The notes under the pieces: model-generated
Database searches by the model: none
What the model saw: only the letters and a program-made list of their open reading frames with translations
What the model was told of the DNA's origin: nothing
Assembly (NCBI GenBank): GCA_010909165.1
Contig: MU008191.1
Span: 372,001-436,000, forward strand
From: Anthoceros angustus
Lineage: Eukaryota; Streptophyta; Anthocerotopsida; Anthocerotales; Anthocerotaceae
Direction: 5' to 3'
Length of the DNA: 64,000 nt
Shown: piece after piece, positions 1 to 13,046 of the stretch
How the letters are laid out: each line of letters begins with the position of its first letter
Position numbering within the stretch: position 1 is the first letter of the stretch
Position numbers and translations under genes: made by a program

Positions 1-2042
1 TGCATTCATAAGGACTCGACGGGAAGTTTTTGGCTGCATTTTGTACTAGCAAATCTAGCACTATTTTGACTGCTTGTTCCCATGAAGTCCCTGGCGTGAA
101 AGGTGGTCCACATCTAGTAAACAAAGAGGTAGTGTTTGGTGCGATAATGTCTGCCAAGATGTAGTGGACGCCTGTTGACATATGTAGATGAAAAATTAAT
201 AAGATAAAGAAAAAAAAGTGGCTAGTACTATTTGCTCGAAGTCCTTTCATCTAGATTTCTATGGTTATGGTTCCAACTCATAGACATGATGATTCAAAAT
301 ACTACAATCAAAATAGAAACATTGTTATCTTTATATAAAATAATCTATAGGCACAAGGAATCTCTTATAAACGAAGTATGTAGTGAGAGTTTACCTCACA
401 AGGAGAAAATTTCCTCTAAATTAGTAGCGTTGAAATAGGATCATGAGAAGTCCTAGAGAATTTCTATGTCAAACTTGACTTGTTTGGCATAGTTTATTCT
501 TTCTCACTTGTAAAGTATATGATGAATAGATAAAAATATATTTAAAATATTTTATTTGTAGAACGACATATTTCAATTATTCCAGGTAGGACAACAATAT
601 AATATGTGGAGTTCCATATATACAATTTTTCCTGACAAAGTTATTATTGAGAATTTTAAAAGAATTAATAATTCTTTATATGAAGTATGATGTAATTCGG
701 ATCACTACCTCTATTAATACATAAAGATACTCAGCTTATGTTTTGGTAGTTGGATAGATCTTTATCTAAAGTTCAAAGATGGGACGGTCCCATCTATATG
801 AGAGAAGTTGGAAAGAAACCTATCACGGGTTGAGAACTATGCTCCATTATCACTAGTCAAAAATCTCCTACTTATGCCATAATCATCGAGCTTGTTGAAG
901 AAACGCTCCCTACATTCATTATGTTCTTCCAAAGCATTATTCCTTGGAAAGTAATGAATATCATTGTATGATATGATGTATATACAAAGTTATTGGTTAA
1001 GAAAGTATAAAATAAATAAATAATATTATATTAACTAATTATATATTAAATGAAGATTGTATCGTTACATAAGAAAGATACAACAAAAGCCTCAACGCAT
1101 AGGATTAAGAGGCTTGATAAACTACATAGAATTAGGGTTTTAGTGGTGGTAAAAATCTCACCACTACCTTAGCTCGAGTTCAAGCTCCTAACAACAAAAA
1201 GGTGAAAAAACAGCTCACCCACCTCTCTTCCTTTCTTCGTGATCGTGGGGCTTCCACCTCCTACTTGGATGATAATTTCCCAGTTAAGGATCAGGTTCAA
1301 GCAAGCCAAAAAGGGCGGGAGTCGCAAGGTCCAAAGATACTAAGTAGAGAACGACGGACAGGGGAGGACATCATTTTCTTAGAACGGACCCACGCAAACC
1401 TTTGGACCAGTCCTTTTCTTATTCCACAGCTCTCAGTTGAAAAACGAATGACTGCCCAGGTGGTGGTCACTGCTTGCTGATGAATGACCGACCACGAGAC
1501 AAGATGAGCATACAACAGTTTGAGAGAGACAAAAGTCATCCCAGCTCATACGCGTTCCACTTGTAGAGCCTCCTCGATTGTTTCCTCAACAGTCCTTCGA
1601 CGTCTGCAAAAGGGGCCAGCTGCACGCAATGCACAGGAAGGCTGCAACCAACAGCAGCTGGCTTTTGGTAGTATTTGTAATTCCATGGCCTTTACAGGCC
1701 ACCAGTTGCACAAATGATGTCACAAGGAATCGTATATCTGTCTTAAACAGCTACTTACTCATGTTACATCCACCTGAAACTGTTTCACCAAAAATCCTTG
1801 AACCAGGGATGTGTCATGTGCAGCCAAGAGCCAACAATCAACGCAGTACAATAAAACATCGACCCTGAGGCAAGAACGCATCTGGTCGAAAGATGAAATG
1901 TCATGACCAGGGAAACAATAATCTTCACAAGTCGTGGTTGGTTTTCCTTTAAGCCTGGAGACTGCTTCACGTATGCTGCAAACTGCGGGATCATCACTCA
2001 ACTCCCTCGCCACTCAAGCTTGTCAAAAGCCGGTCCATGTGC
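1..2042. other. Gene-free AT-rich stretch
   Basis: The first 1.1 kb is strongly AT-rich and carries stops in all frames. From about 1.2 kb the composition becomes more balanced, but the short open frames on both strands show no recognisable domain and no splice-compatible extension. The right end is 3' flank of the minus-strand gene that stops at 2043. No RNA gene or repeat was recognised here. Confidence 0.6.
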
Positions 2043-2891
2043 TCAGAAACTCCAACCCAAAGCCATCGGCAAGGCAACAGAACCGACGATAACTAGCAAG
2101 CGGGGTGCTTCCATCATCCCAGCACCCTTGTCAGCCTTGACGGTGAAGTTCCCGTTGTAACTTCCTGCACCACACACAACCACAAGCCGGTTGAGAATAG
2201 GATGGAAACCCCCCTCACCAACAACCAAATCGGATGAATGCAGAAAGGAAAACGAATAAAAACGCGAGCAGAGAATTGCGTTAGCCCACATCAATGCTCC
2301 CTCACTCACCATTGCTCGTTATCGAGCAGCCCCCGGTGACCGCCGCTTGCACATTCGCCGGCGATGCGAAGGTGTTGAACCGGAACAGGGGATACACTTT
2401 CAGCACGCAAGACAGCTGCTTGATGGTCTGGGAAGAGCAGTTGGCACAGTAGTGATTTGTAAGCGCAGGAGGCACGTTCAGCTTCCCCGTCTCGTTCAGA
2501 AACTTAGCAGCATCCGGGCACGCTGCAGTCTGCACAGCATCCCGCAACACAGAACATGTCAAGTCACGTCACACCCACCACACCACCCGAGGCCCAGCAA
2601 TCCAAGCACGACCACACACCGAGTTCTGGAAGCACAACAGCGCATTGTTATACGCCTGGTTCTTATCAAGGTTCACCATCCCCGTAGGGTCGACAGGAGC
2701 CGGTGGCGCAGACGCAGCCTCTACCGCCCCTGCACGGAATCCGATACCACAACGTCACACAAAATTCCTTCCACACCAGCCAGGACCGCAATGGCCTCTG
2801 ATACGGGGGATCCCATCTCACCCAAGGCGATGCTCAAGAGCAGCACGCAGAGCGTGCCCCAGGCAGCTGCGGACGATCTGCACCTGGCCAT
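2043..2891 (-). CDS. Secreted DUF7731-like protein, four exons
   Basis: Exons on the minus strand are 2822-2891, 2620-2729, 2310-2529 and 2043-2164. Splice phases agree and all introns are GT-AG (92, 90 and 145 bp). The 173-residue product starts with a signal peptide (MARCRSS, then a Leu/Val-rich core ending at about residue 24). Next comes the Cys-rich domain: ALLCF, a KLNVPP motif, a YCANC pair, a later Cys and GGCS, then GNFTV across the last intron. This order matches the plant domain of unknown function DUF7731, recognised from memory. The tail after GAGMMEAP is hydrophobic to the stop, so GPI anchoring or one membrane segment is possible. I chose the ATG at 2891 over in-frame upstream codons because it places the signal peptide at the N-terminus. 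It lies head-to-head with the phosphate transporter, with 1,024 bp between start codons. Function is unknown. Confidence 0.75.
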
Positions 2892-3318
2892 GGCGCACAA
2901 GGCAGAAAATCGCTCCTCCCAAAGCTCTTCGGAGAAAGAGCAATGGCCTCTCGTTGCGGAAAGAAGGCCGGTGATCAGGAAAGGCGACGGAAGGGGCAAT
3001 TTGAGGAAGGCGGAGGGGGCAGGGGCAGCCTCCAGCTGAATCCGGATCCAGGGCCAAAGACGATCCCGGCGAACCGATGCGGGGGCCCGGGTCCAGGCTG
3101 GGGCACACAACAGTGCAATCCACAACCTCAGGCAAGGACAGCGTGATCCATAGGAAAAGCTGTGACAGCTCGCTTAGCCAGGCCGCCAAGTCAAAGAGAG
3201 GCCCGCCGGAAGGGAACTCTTCGCCCACTTGAGCTTCACGAGCGGAAGCATATTCCGGCACAAAATCGCTGCCCTCGCCGCTTCCGGCCGCGGCGGGGCC
3301 GGAAGGCCAGATGCCCAG

Positions 3319-3326
3319 GCATATAC
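3319..3326. promoter_or_regulatory. P1BS-like site (GNATATNC)
   Basis: GCATATAC fits the palindromic P1BS consensus bound by PHR1-type phosphate-starvation regulators. It sits in the shared promoter region of the DUF7731-like gene and PHT1, about 590 bp upstream of the PHT1 start. The motif is expected about once per 4 kb by chance, so this is suggestive only. Confidence 0.3.
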
Positions 3327-3915
3327 TATATCCCAGAGCCGCGGGGTTCGGTTGTCTGGTGACCGGGGCCAGCCGGTGGCCGGTGCCCGCCGGCGGGGCC
3401 CTGTCGGTGACGTGTGCTGGAGATGGCGGGACCTAACCGGGCCCTCGGTTTAGTAGCCCGCCTCGGCTTACCCGCTGGTGCAAACGCCACGGCAGCGTTG
3501 TGGGTTATATCACGGTTCGTGTCCGCCCCGTCCCAGCTCCATCGGCTTGAAGGAGTCGGGAGGCCGCCACTTGGTGGATGTGCGAGCGCCGGATCGTGAG
3601 TGCCCGAGAATCGCAAGCAGGTGTGTTGCAGTGCTGCAGTACGGGGCTCTGGTGCACCTGGTCGGTCCTGTCACCGGCCCCGATGCTCGTGCTGCATGCT
3701 GTTAATGGCAGCCCAGACCCGTGGGCTGGCCATGGTTGGGTTGCTCGCTTGCAGCTGCTAGCCTGGGTGGCCGAGAGATTTGCAGCTCTTCTGTGTGGGG
3801 TTGAGGTGGAAGAAGCTTCTGGAGGGATTAATTTGACAATGTGGGTGTGTGCTGGTGGGATGGACTCGGATGTATGTGCAGGGGATTGACGAGCTAGTTC
3901 CCGGCGGGGATCCCG

Positions 3916-5791
3916 ATGAGTTCCAAGACTCCGGTGCAGCAGGCGCCCTCGGGGCGTCGCGAGTCCGATGTCCTCAAAGCTCTAGACTCGGCCAAGACGC
4001 AATGGTACCATGCGACGGCGGTGATCATCGCCGGGATGGGCTTCTTCACCGATGCCTACGACTTGTTCTGCATCTCCACTGTGACGAAGCTCCTGGGGCG
4101 GCTTTACTACTACGATCCTTCCAGCGGGAAGCCCGGGGTGCTGCCGCCAGGAGTGTATGTGTCGCTTACTGGAATGTCTCTGGTGGGCACTCTGGTGGGG
4201 CAGCTCTTGTTCGGAGCCATGGGTGATGCGTACGGGAGGAAGAAGGTGTATGGAATCACGCTTGTGCTCATGATCGCCTGCTCCATCGGGAGCGCCCTGT
4301 CTTTCGGACACACCGCCAAGGCCGTAATGATAACGCTGTGCTTGTTCCGCTTCTGGCTGGGCGTGGGCATAGGTACGATCGCCTTGAAAGAACCAAAGCT
4401 TGCTGCATGCTAGTTTGTTTGTTGCCATTTCATGTGTCCGAGCACTTGCATTCCCTGGTGCGAGAGCGGTAGCGTGTAAAAATGATTGATTGCATCTCAT
4501 GTGTGTGTGTGTGAGCCTGCGTCGAGCAGGAGGTGACTACCCACTTTCGGCCACCATCATGTCAGAGTATTCCAACACCCGAACCCGAGGCTCCTTCATC
4601 GCTGCAGTCTTTGCCATGCAAGGCTTCGGCATTCTCTTTGGCGGAGTTGTTGCCATGGCCGTAAGTGCCGCTCTGGGAGCGAGTTCGCACAACATTCCGT
4701 CCTTTGATGAAGATCAGATCCGCTCAACCCCTCCAGAGACAGATTTCATTTGGAGGCTCATATTCGCCATCGGAGCCATCCCAGCGGCCATGACTCTGTA
4801 CTGGAGGATGAAGATGCCGGAAACTGCCCGGTACACCGCCCTGGTGGAGGGGAACATGAAGCAAGCGGCAGCAGACATGGCTACAGTTCTCAACGTCGAG
4901 TTCCAGCCGGAGGCCGAGAAGGTGGCAGAACACCAGCTGAAGCCCTCTGAGCAGTACGGACTATGGTCCAGGGAGTTCACCAAGAGGCACGGCTTGCATC
5001 TCGTGGGCACCACTGTCTGCTGGTTCATGCTGGACGTGGCGTACTACAGCCAGAACCTGTTCCAAAAGGACGTTCTCACAGCCGTCGGCTGGCTGAACAA
5101 AGCCTCGAAGATGCACGCAGCCGAGGAAGTGTACAACATCGCCAAGGGGCAAGCGCTGCTCGCACTCTTCACCACGGTGCCGGGATACTGGTTCACCGTA
5201 GCCTTGATCGACAGAATCGGGCGGTTTAAGATCCAGCTGGGAGGCTTCTTCTTCATGACGATCTTCATGCTGGCCGGGTCTATTCCATACTACAAGCTGC
5301 GCGGCCACAAGTGCACCACCAGCGAAACGGGCTTCTGTGGTGGGCACGTGATTCTCTTCGTGGTGCTGTACGGGCTCACCTTCTTCTTCTCCAACTTCGG
5401 CCCCAACAGCACAACCTTCATTGTACCCGCCGAGATCTTCCCAGCCAGGGTGCGGTCGACCTGCCATGGGATCTCCGCTGCAGCAGGTAAACTAGGAGCC
5501 ATCGTAGGCAGCTTCGGCTTCCTGTTAGCCTCACAGGACCCCAAGTATCCGGATCCAGGGTACCACCATGGTTTTGGCACACAGAAGTCTCTGATCTTCA
5601 TGGCTTGTGTCAATGCGGTAGGCTTCTTCTTCACCTTCCTTGTGCCAGAAACTAAAGGGCTATCGTTGGAGGAGCTATCAGGGGAGAACGAAGACATGGG
5701 CATCTTACCATCAGTTCCACACTCCACCACCAGTGTCCATAACACCGGGACCAAAGACACAAGCTTTGACTCCCCCAGAGTGGAAGTATGA
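3916..5791 (+). CDS. PHT1: PHT1-family high-affinity phosphate:H+ symporter
   Basis: There are two exons, 3916-4372 and 4530-5791, separated by a 157-bp GT-AG intron in phase 1. The product is 572 residues, slightly longer than the usual 520-550. It is a major facilitator family protein of the plasma membrane that takes up inorganic phosphate with protons. Support comes from FFTDAYDLF in the first membrane segment, GRKKVYG in the loop after segment 2, and the PHT1 signature [13 protein letters not shown] at residues 153-165, which is built across the intron. A long central loop follows, then the second six-helix half with [11 protein letters not shown] and the C-terminal PETKG motif before a Ser/Thr-rich tail. 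The start is the first ATG of the frame and gives the expected short hydrophilic N-terminus. A P1BS-like site lies upstream. No defect was seen. Confidence 0.97.
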
Positions 5792-8100
5792 TCCTGCCCG
5801 AGGCCTCCATCTTCAAAAGAGGTCTTGGAAAGCCACGTATCACCCGGCTTTCCGACACATCTATATTTTTCCGGGAAGTAACGTGTGAATTGCATCACAT
5901 GGATATGTTCATCAAGCAGTCGACAACAAATTCAGCCAGCATAGACTCTCTTTTTCTCTACAAGGAGGAGAGCCCTATGTATGTTTGAACAACCTTGCCT
6001 ACTCTATGTTCATGATTAAAGCTCCCCTATTTTTTTGCTTATCTTTAAAATTAAAAATATCAACTTAAATTATATAGGTATACACAACTCCTGCCTCTTG
6101 CTTATTTTGTTTTCATAACAATGCTTATAGCTCCGCCGGCTCCTCTTCTTTGGGTTTCGGTCCTATCATAGCCCATGTGAACATTCGGCATCCGAAACAT
6201 GAAAGGTGTAGAGATCGAAAAAGATATGAAAAGTCCATGGATTATACCACACGACCCCATCTGGATCCTTCTCGGGGTGAGCATTGGGGCAAAAGAGAGT
6301 GGGGCATTGGGCCACAAGCGCAGCGTTTCTCCATTTCTGAGGAGAAAAGCATTTCTACATCAACAGCGCTGCGCTTGTGGTCCATGCCCTGTCGCCGGCG
6401 CAGGCATGGAGCGATCGAGGTTTCACACTGGGCAGGAATACAGGAACAGGCACTTTTCGCGACTCCCGGTCTAAGCTATATTGGAACCCTTTCCACATTA
6501 TAATTTAAACGAATGGGATCACGTAGAATATTGTGTTCCATTAACGAGTCATGGACATGGCCCATTTAAATACACATGACAAGAGCCCGGACTCCACTTG
6601 TCGGACCGGCACTTTGTGGGACCGTCGGTTCCCGAGAAAAACTGGGGACTTGGGTCGGGACGTTTCCTCGCGAAATAACTCTATATTCACATGTGCTGAA
6701 AAAGCAAACAGGGCTCAGGGCCCCGACGCCAGTGGCGGTAGAGGTTCCTAGAAGGGCCTGACCTTAAAAGAACCCAAAACGTACTCGAAACCTTAGCAAA
6801 ACCATGTTGTCCAGAGGAAACTTAGTCACTAGCGAAGGAAGATAACTTGGCTGGAGGAGGAGTCGCATATGTGTTACCTTGTCAATCCATTGCTGCACAA
6901 AAAACTCCATAGTAACCTAGGATTCGGATTGGCAACTTCATTGACCACATGTCCCCAATTTTTTTTTTTTTACATATATGGTTAGGGACCGGGACTGAGG
7001 TTGGGACGTGGTCAATCTGAAACTTGGATGGCATCCATCACATTGAAGTAAGCCCGCATCAAACCTCGAGAACCAAGCATAAACCGGTGTCTTCTTCACA
7101 TAGCATGCATGAATAGAATGATGGGCACGTGTGAAGTAGAAGCTGACTACGAAACTCAGTTGTACATGGAGTTCGAATAAGAGATTTTTTGGATAATCAC
7201 AGGGCTGGGAAGCACTCCTTCCAGCCCTTCCAGCAAGCTAGCAATAGGATACAATTGCTACGTCAGTAAAAAATCGGGAGATTTCATTATGGTGATCAAT
7301 GGTTGTAGCCTCAGATGGCGATCGAGAACTTGCCATTAGTACCCTCTTGTTGTTGTGTGGATATTGTTGCCTTATCCTTGTATCTTAATTGCTTCAACCG
7401 GAAACTTGCCTACTAGTGAATATAAGGGTGTTTTGGCAATAGCACGGATAGTGTTCCCACTTATGAATAGCTCTTGAATTGGTTGTTTGCAGACTGAGAT
7501 GCTTAACCCCACAACGACGGCCGTTTTCAGCTATTTTCAAGCAAAAAATTTACAAAATTTACTTAGATTGATTTGTTAGTTTTCAAAATTCAGAAAATTA
7601 TGACCAAGGTTGTCCAACAAAATCTCTATCCAAATATCTATAACATGCTTGATTCTAATTGCAGCTGAAAAAACTATGGTAATAAAAACGATTGCCCATA
7701 AACCATTTCTTACCATGCGAGTGTCTCAAATTGAGCGAAATTGAAACATTCCGTGTTGTTTAGGCATTAAGCAAAAAAGGGGAAAGTATATTAATGTTGC
7801 TTATCATTTACCTCTCATGGGAAGCAACGTTGGCAAGGCTTTTAGATCTCTCGCATCTTGATACGTAGGCCCTCGCTATGACATTGCGCAATATGTGGCC
7901 TCTGGTCATGAACTATGCAATATCCTGGACAACATGGGAGCGTATAACAAGTTGGGCGGATTGCACATGCATTGGGACTAAGAGACTAGGTTCTACAATT
8001 AAACATGCAATCTTTAACATAAAGCGGGGGCTAGTGCAAAGCTAATGAAGGTTCAAATCAATTGTCAAATCAATCTCTGTCAAAATTCTTTAAGCCCTGA
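5792..8100. other. Intergenic, no gene recognised
   Basis: The 3' flank of PHT1 is AT-rich, with a T-run near 6959-6972. Short open frames around 6.1-6.8 kb have no recognisable domain. The right end may hold unrecognisable 5' parts of the copia remnant that becomes readable at about 8.11 kb. Confidence 0.5.
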
Positions 8101-8109
8101 CTACGTATT

Positions 8110-9304
8110 ACAACATCCCTGTTCATCAGCTCGACGTCAAGGCTGCCTTCCTGAATAGCTTTTCGGAAGAAGACATTTACATGAACCAACTTGTGGGGTA
8201 TACTATGGATGGCGATAAACTACAAAATATGATCTTTGGTTTCAAACAATCCTCACGTACTTGGAAGGAGGTTGTTTATGAGATTTTTATAAAACTGATT
8301 ATTGCATGTTTTAATGTCAATAATATTGTATACATATTGTTGATTATGTGAATTTTTTCATAAGTGCTAGCCTTGTATGTTGATGATAATATACAATTCA
8401 ACACTTGATTCTTCCACATTTATGTCCTAAGATCAAGAAAATCCTTCCTTCCAAATTTGAGACAAGTAATTTCAGGCAACTCACCTTTTCACTTGGTGTA
8501 CGGTTTTACTTTCACAGCAAGGACAAATATACTATCGATATTCATCAAGAACATTTTGTTCATCAACTTCTTCGTCGGTGTAACATGTCAAATGTTGGTC
8601 TAGTATCCACTCCCATGTTTGCAGGTGAGAAATTGTCTCATGAGCAAAGTCCTACATTAGAGGTTGAGAAGGTAGAGATATCTCTAAGCCTTATACATAG
8701 GCGATAGGATCTTAGATATACCTATCTAATTAGACAATGCTGGATATTACCAAGGCTGTTGGAATAGTAAGTTTGTTTCTTAAGAAGATAGGTTTAGACC
8801 ATCAGATTGTTGTCAAGCAAATTTTTACATACTCAAAAGGCACTTCGAAGAAGGGCCTTGGCTTTCACTGAGGCATTTAGATGGAATGAAGCTCAATGCG
8901 TACAGTGATGTAGACTAGGCTAAAGATCTAGATATGAGAAAAGAGTGTTACAATTCAATATTATTTGCTTGTCCACCACGGAAGCCGAATATGGGGCTAT
9001 GACTCAAGTAGGCAAAGAGATACTTTACAAACGCAGCTTCCTCAAGGGCCTCAAGCAACTTTAGCCTGCACTAACAATGTTGTAGTGTGACAATCAATCA
9101 GCAATTGGTTTGTCTAAAAGTCCTATTTCTCACACCAGATCAAAGCACATTGAGATATCGCATCACTTCATCAAGCAAGTGTTAAAAATAGACAGGAAAT
9201 TTTTTTTTATGTCCCTACATATGAGAACATCTTAGATATCCTAACAAAAGCCTTGCCTCGTCTAATTCATGACATTCGTGTACATATTGGGAGTTGGTAT
9301 CTGT
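8110..9304 (+). mobile_element. Ty1/copia retrotransposon pol remnant
   Basis: Frame-broken pieces of copia polymerase lie in the right order. Around 8130 is the reverse transcriptase motif QLDVKAAFLN followed by EEDIYMNQ. At 8480-8640 is the RT connection region with LTFSLGVRF and VSTPM. At 8905-9210 is RNase H, with an AYSDxD-like start, CDNQSAIGLSKSPISH and the following SKHIEI. The end around 9240-9300 reads as the usual ILTKALPR C-terminus. Stops and shifts interrupt every part, and the element is truncated upstream. I could not define LTRs. Confidence 0.9.
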
Positions 9305-9555
9305 GACATACCAGCAACCCTATCTAAAGCAAAAGTACACCATATTAGTTTTCCTTTCTACTCATATAAGGTGTGCACGATTGGGTGTCCCAATTCTGTG
9401 GAAAAAAAAAAAAGAAAAGTAGTAACCACTCGTAAGTAAGTATATGTGCTTTACGAAAATGGTGTTTTTTGTTTTTTTTTCCTACTCCTACAAGAAACGG
9501 GATGAGACGAAAAACCATCAGGGTAAGTAGGTGTTGACCCGCACTTGAGTCGGCA

Positions 9556-9905
9556 GCGGTGAGGGGCACTTGTGCGAGGCGGCTGTGAGGGGGAACTAAC
9601 GCGAGGTGACAGTGAGGGAACTTGCGCGAGGCGGCGGTGAGGAAACTTGCGCGTGACGACTGTGAGGGAACTTGCGCGAGGTGCCGGTGAGGAACTTGCG
9701 CGAGGCGGCGGTGAGGGAACTTGCACGAGGCTGCGGTGAGGGAACTTGCTCAAGGCGGTGGTGAGGGAACTTACGTGAGGCGGCGGTGAGGGAACTTGCG
9801 CGAGGCGGCGCTGAGGGAATTTGCTCGTGGCGACGGTGAGGGAACTTGCGCAAGGCGGCAGTGAGGGAATTTGCACATGGCAGCGGTGAGGGAATTTTCG
9901 TGAGA
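9556..9905. repeat. 25-bp minisatellite, about 14 units
   Basis: The unit is close to GCGAGGCGGCGGTGAGGGAA plus CTTGC (25 bp), repeated head-to-tail with point changes and one-base length variants. Because 25 is not a multiple of three, the array reads through all three minus-strand frames, giving Pro/Ser/Arg-rich low-complexity translations with a 25-residue superperiod. I see no reason to call these frames genes. Confidence 0.9.
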
Positions 9906-11244
9906 TGGTGCTGTAGGACGGGAGATAGTTTGTTGTGCGGCATTGCGCGTAGACAAGGCGTTTGTTGTGGTTCATGATTAGAGTGACTTCGAGTGCATGC
10001 TACCTTTAGGTCTGCTGAGCGTTGATGCACAAGCATGCTAGAAATCAACCTTTTGAGCTGTGGTCGGAATCGAAACTAGTCTTTCATTGATGAGGATGGT
10101 GGGAGCTTATATAGTGGGAGCTTCTTGTACAGCTTCAGTGTCTTCACCACTTCTTCTCTTGTATTAGCAACCTTTATAGTCTCTTTTTGTCGCTCACACA
10201 CACTATGAGGTGTTAGTCACCCCTTCATGACAACGCTATAAGCATAGGTGAAGATATACTCATACATATATCAGATACCCCATGCAGTTATGTGAGGTTC
10301 AATCTTCTCCTTTCCAGCCTTTTTATAACTTATTGCCTCTACATGCACCTTCACCTTGTTCTTCTCTTGGTCTTCACTCATGGTGTTGTTGCTAATAGTT
10401 GTATATTTACAATCGTCTGTCTCTATTTTGTATATGTATATCTAACTTGGACATTCTTTAGTACCTTAGATACTCACAAGTGTTTATCAGGACATCTAAT
10501 TGCATCTACTCCAAGCAACGTAAAAAAAATAGTCTATTGTACAATAGTTTTTAAAAATATCTTCAAAATCTGTGTCTTTTTGAACTTTGCCCCGACCCGC
10601 TATACTTCAACGAACAAGGTTACCCTCGGAAGTTTGTGAACATATATATCCGCTGGACACACCCGGTCAATTAGGGCTCTCGAACCTTTAACCTAATTGC
10701 CAAAATGCACTGCTATCGAAGGAGAAATAAAAATCGGGGAAACGGGAAAGGGCAGCGAGTCGTGTCTGTTCGAGCAACTGGCATTGCAAGAATTGGACGG
10801 GGTTGTCTACCATGGCACCCTCCTTTTCCTAAGCACCAATTTGGAATTATGTTGGACCCCTGTGAAACGTTTGATAACAGCCTCTTTACCTGTGACATAG
10901 CTTCCCTGATGGATAGCTTAAACGGGTGGTACAGAATGTGAAAGGTTCGCTGTTGATGCTGGAAGTTTGCACTTTCTGGGAAGAGATTCTACAAGGGTTA
11001 GAAATTCTTGTAGGAGAGATTTGGCAGCCATGTCTTCGAAGTAAGCTCCGGGAAGAATGTGATTTACCCTAAATTGCGTGTTAAGCGCAACCAGCAAGTG
11101 ACGGCTACCGTGTTTTGATTGAAGGCAATATGGTTGTAGGTGCAATGCTGTGAATCCAGTTGGTCCGGGGCCTTGCAGTCTACAAGTTTAGGGTTGTGGT
11201 GTTTGTTGTTAGCACTCTGACAAGGATCGCGTTTCTGTGTCAGG
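9906..11244. other. Intergenic and probable promoter region of the ankyrin gene
   Basis: No coding sequence was recognised. The last 500 bp rise in GC and probably include the promoter and 5' UTR of the gene starting at 11245. Confidence 0.5.
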
Positions 11245-12595
11245 ATGTCTGGCTCCGATGTGGTGATGAGTGTGGCCGTGGAAAACATGAGCAAAGAGCT
11301 GTTTGAGGCTGCAGAGAGTGGCAAGTTGGAAGCATTTCAGGAAATATCAGCAGAAGAATTGGCAGGGGCACGTCAATTGAGAAATGAGGACGCCCGTTCT
11401 TTGCTTCATGTGGCAGCTGCCAGTGGCCACAGTAAGGTGTGTGACTTTTGCTGAGTGGCGACACGTTTGAGTTGTGGCAGTAGAAGGAAGGTTGTTTAAA
11501 TGATTGAATCAACACTTATCTCGCTGATCCAGATTGTCAGTTTACTCAGTGATGGCGTTGATGCATCCGAAAGCGGGATCAATGCATGCGATGAGGAGGG
11601 TTGGACTCCCCTAATTTCTGCTGTCAGCAGTGGACGGAGTGCTGCTGTTGAAGCACTGTTGAGAGCAGGTGAGCAAATAGCGCAAGCTTTGTGATGGCAG
11701 GATGGATGTAGCAGGAAGCTCTCCGTCTGCTTTGGCAACCATTTCCCCTGAAAACTTGATGTGATATCCATTTCCCTGTGCTGGTAACCCTCCACATGAC
11801 CATTTTTGCCTCCAATTGACTTGTGCTAGTTTTCAATGCTAGCTGCATTTAGGGAATATATCTGCTTTGACTGCAGCTGCAGTCTTCATATTGTTCTGAT
11901 TGCCCGTGAGATTCATAACTGACACTAACCCCTCAGTGTGAATATGTTAACGGCGTTGCAGGTGTAGATGTCTCTGTACCTAATCTAGGTGGGCGTACTG
12001 CCCTTCACTATGCTGCTAGTAAGGGTCGTGCCAAAATAGCACATACCTTGATTCTCCACGGTGCTAGAGTCAATGTGAAAGACAAGGTTGTGCCTCTTTC
12101 GAAAACTCTGAAGTGCAGGTTTCTCTTGGAAATTGGGATTCCAGAGCATCCTTGTGTCTGACTTGTCGTCTAAATCATCTCTAGGTGGGCTGCACTCCTC
12201 TCCACCGGGCAGCAAGTGCTGGGCAAGCAGAGGTCTGTGAGGTGTTACTGGAGGAGGGTGCAAATGTGGATGCCACCGACTCCACAGGTCAAACACCGCT
12301 GATGCATGCTGTAATATGTGGCAACCAGCAGGTACCACCATCTTTCTTGGTTGGTTTTGTATCTGTGGTTTACAACTGACAAATACACAGTTACGAAGAG
12401 CCAGGAACTACTGTATTGACGTCTCAGGCGTGCTCATGGGTCCTTATTAATGTCTTCCAGGTTGCACTGCTGCTCATACGACACGGGGCCGACGTAGATG
12501 CTCAAGACAAAGAGGAATACACTGTGCTTGGACGGGCATCTGATCAATTACGTCCTCTTCTCATTGATGCAGCGAAAGTGATGCTCGAAGGCTGA
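11245..12595 (+). CDS. Ankyrin-repeat protein, gankyrin/PSMD10-like proteasome chaperone
   Basis: Five exons: 11245-11436, 11533-11668, 11962-12086, 12185-12331 and 12461-12595. Junction phases are consistent and all introns are GT-AG. The product is 244 residues and lines up along its length with the plant gankyrin-type protein (Arabidopsis At2g03430 class). It has an N-terminal KELFEAAESG segment, then ankyrin repeats recognisable by RSLLHVAAASGH, GWTPLISAVSSG, GRTALHYAASKG, GCTPLHRAASAG and GQTPLMHAV. It ends in YTVLGRASDQLRPLLIDAAK. Homologues in animals and yeast assist assembly of the 19S proteasome base by binding an RPT ATPase, and the same role here is inferred. Introns fall between or inside single repeats. 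It converges on the PADRE gene, with 451 bp between the stops. Confidence 0.95.
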
Positions 12596-13046
12596 AGCAG
12601 TCGGTAGGGTCATGAATAGCGTGTGGGTGACGATTCCTCCCCGCCTTGTACTCCAGTCCACACAGCTTCGAGGATTCAAAAACCAAAAAGGGGAGTTGTA
12701 ATGTTTGGGAGTGGGTAAGAATTCCACAAGGGTGTGAACGAACTTCACCCCAGAACTCACTATGTTACATTGGCGTACCTAGCATATTCACAAATTATTG
12801 CTAGAGCCCGAGTTTCTCTGCCTATGTACAGCGGCTCTCGAAACATTATCTCTACCTAATCCTGTAGATATATGCACGGTATCCTCGTGGCATGCTGTCA
12901 GCGCTACCTTGTTTGCTTGCATGAGGAAGCAGTTCTTCCACTATCATACTGCCAACGAGGGCCTAACAAACAGGACAGCCTGCTCCGCTCCACAAGGGAG
13001 AGTACACGCGCCCACCACAAGGGCCCGCCACAGGGGAGATCCAAAA

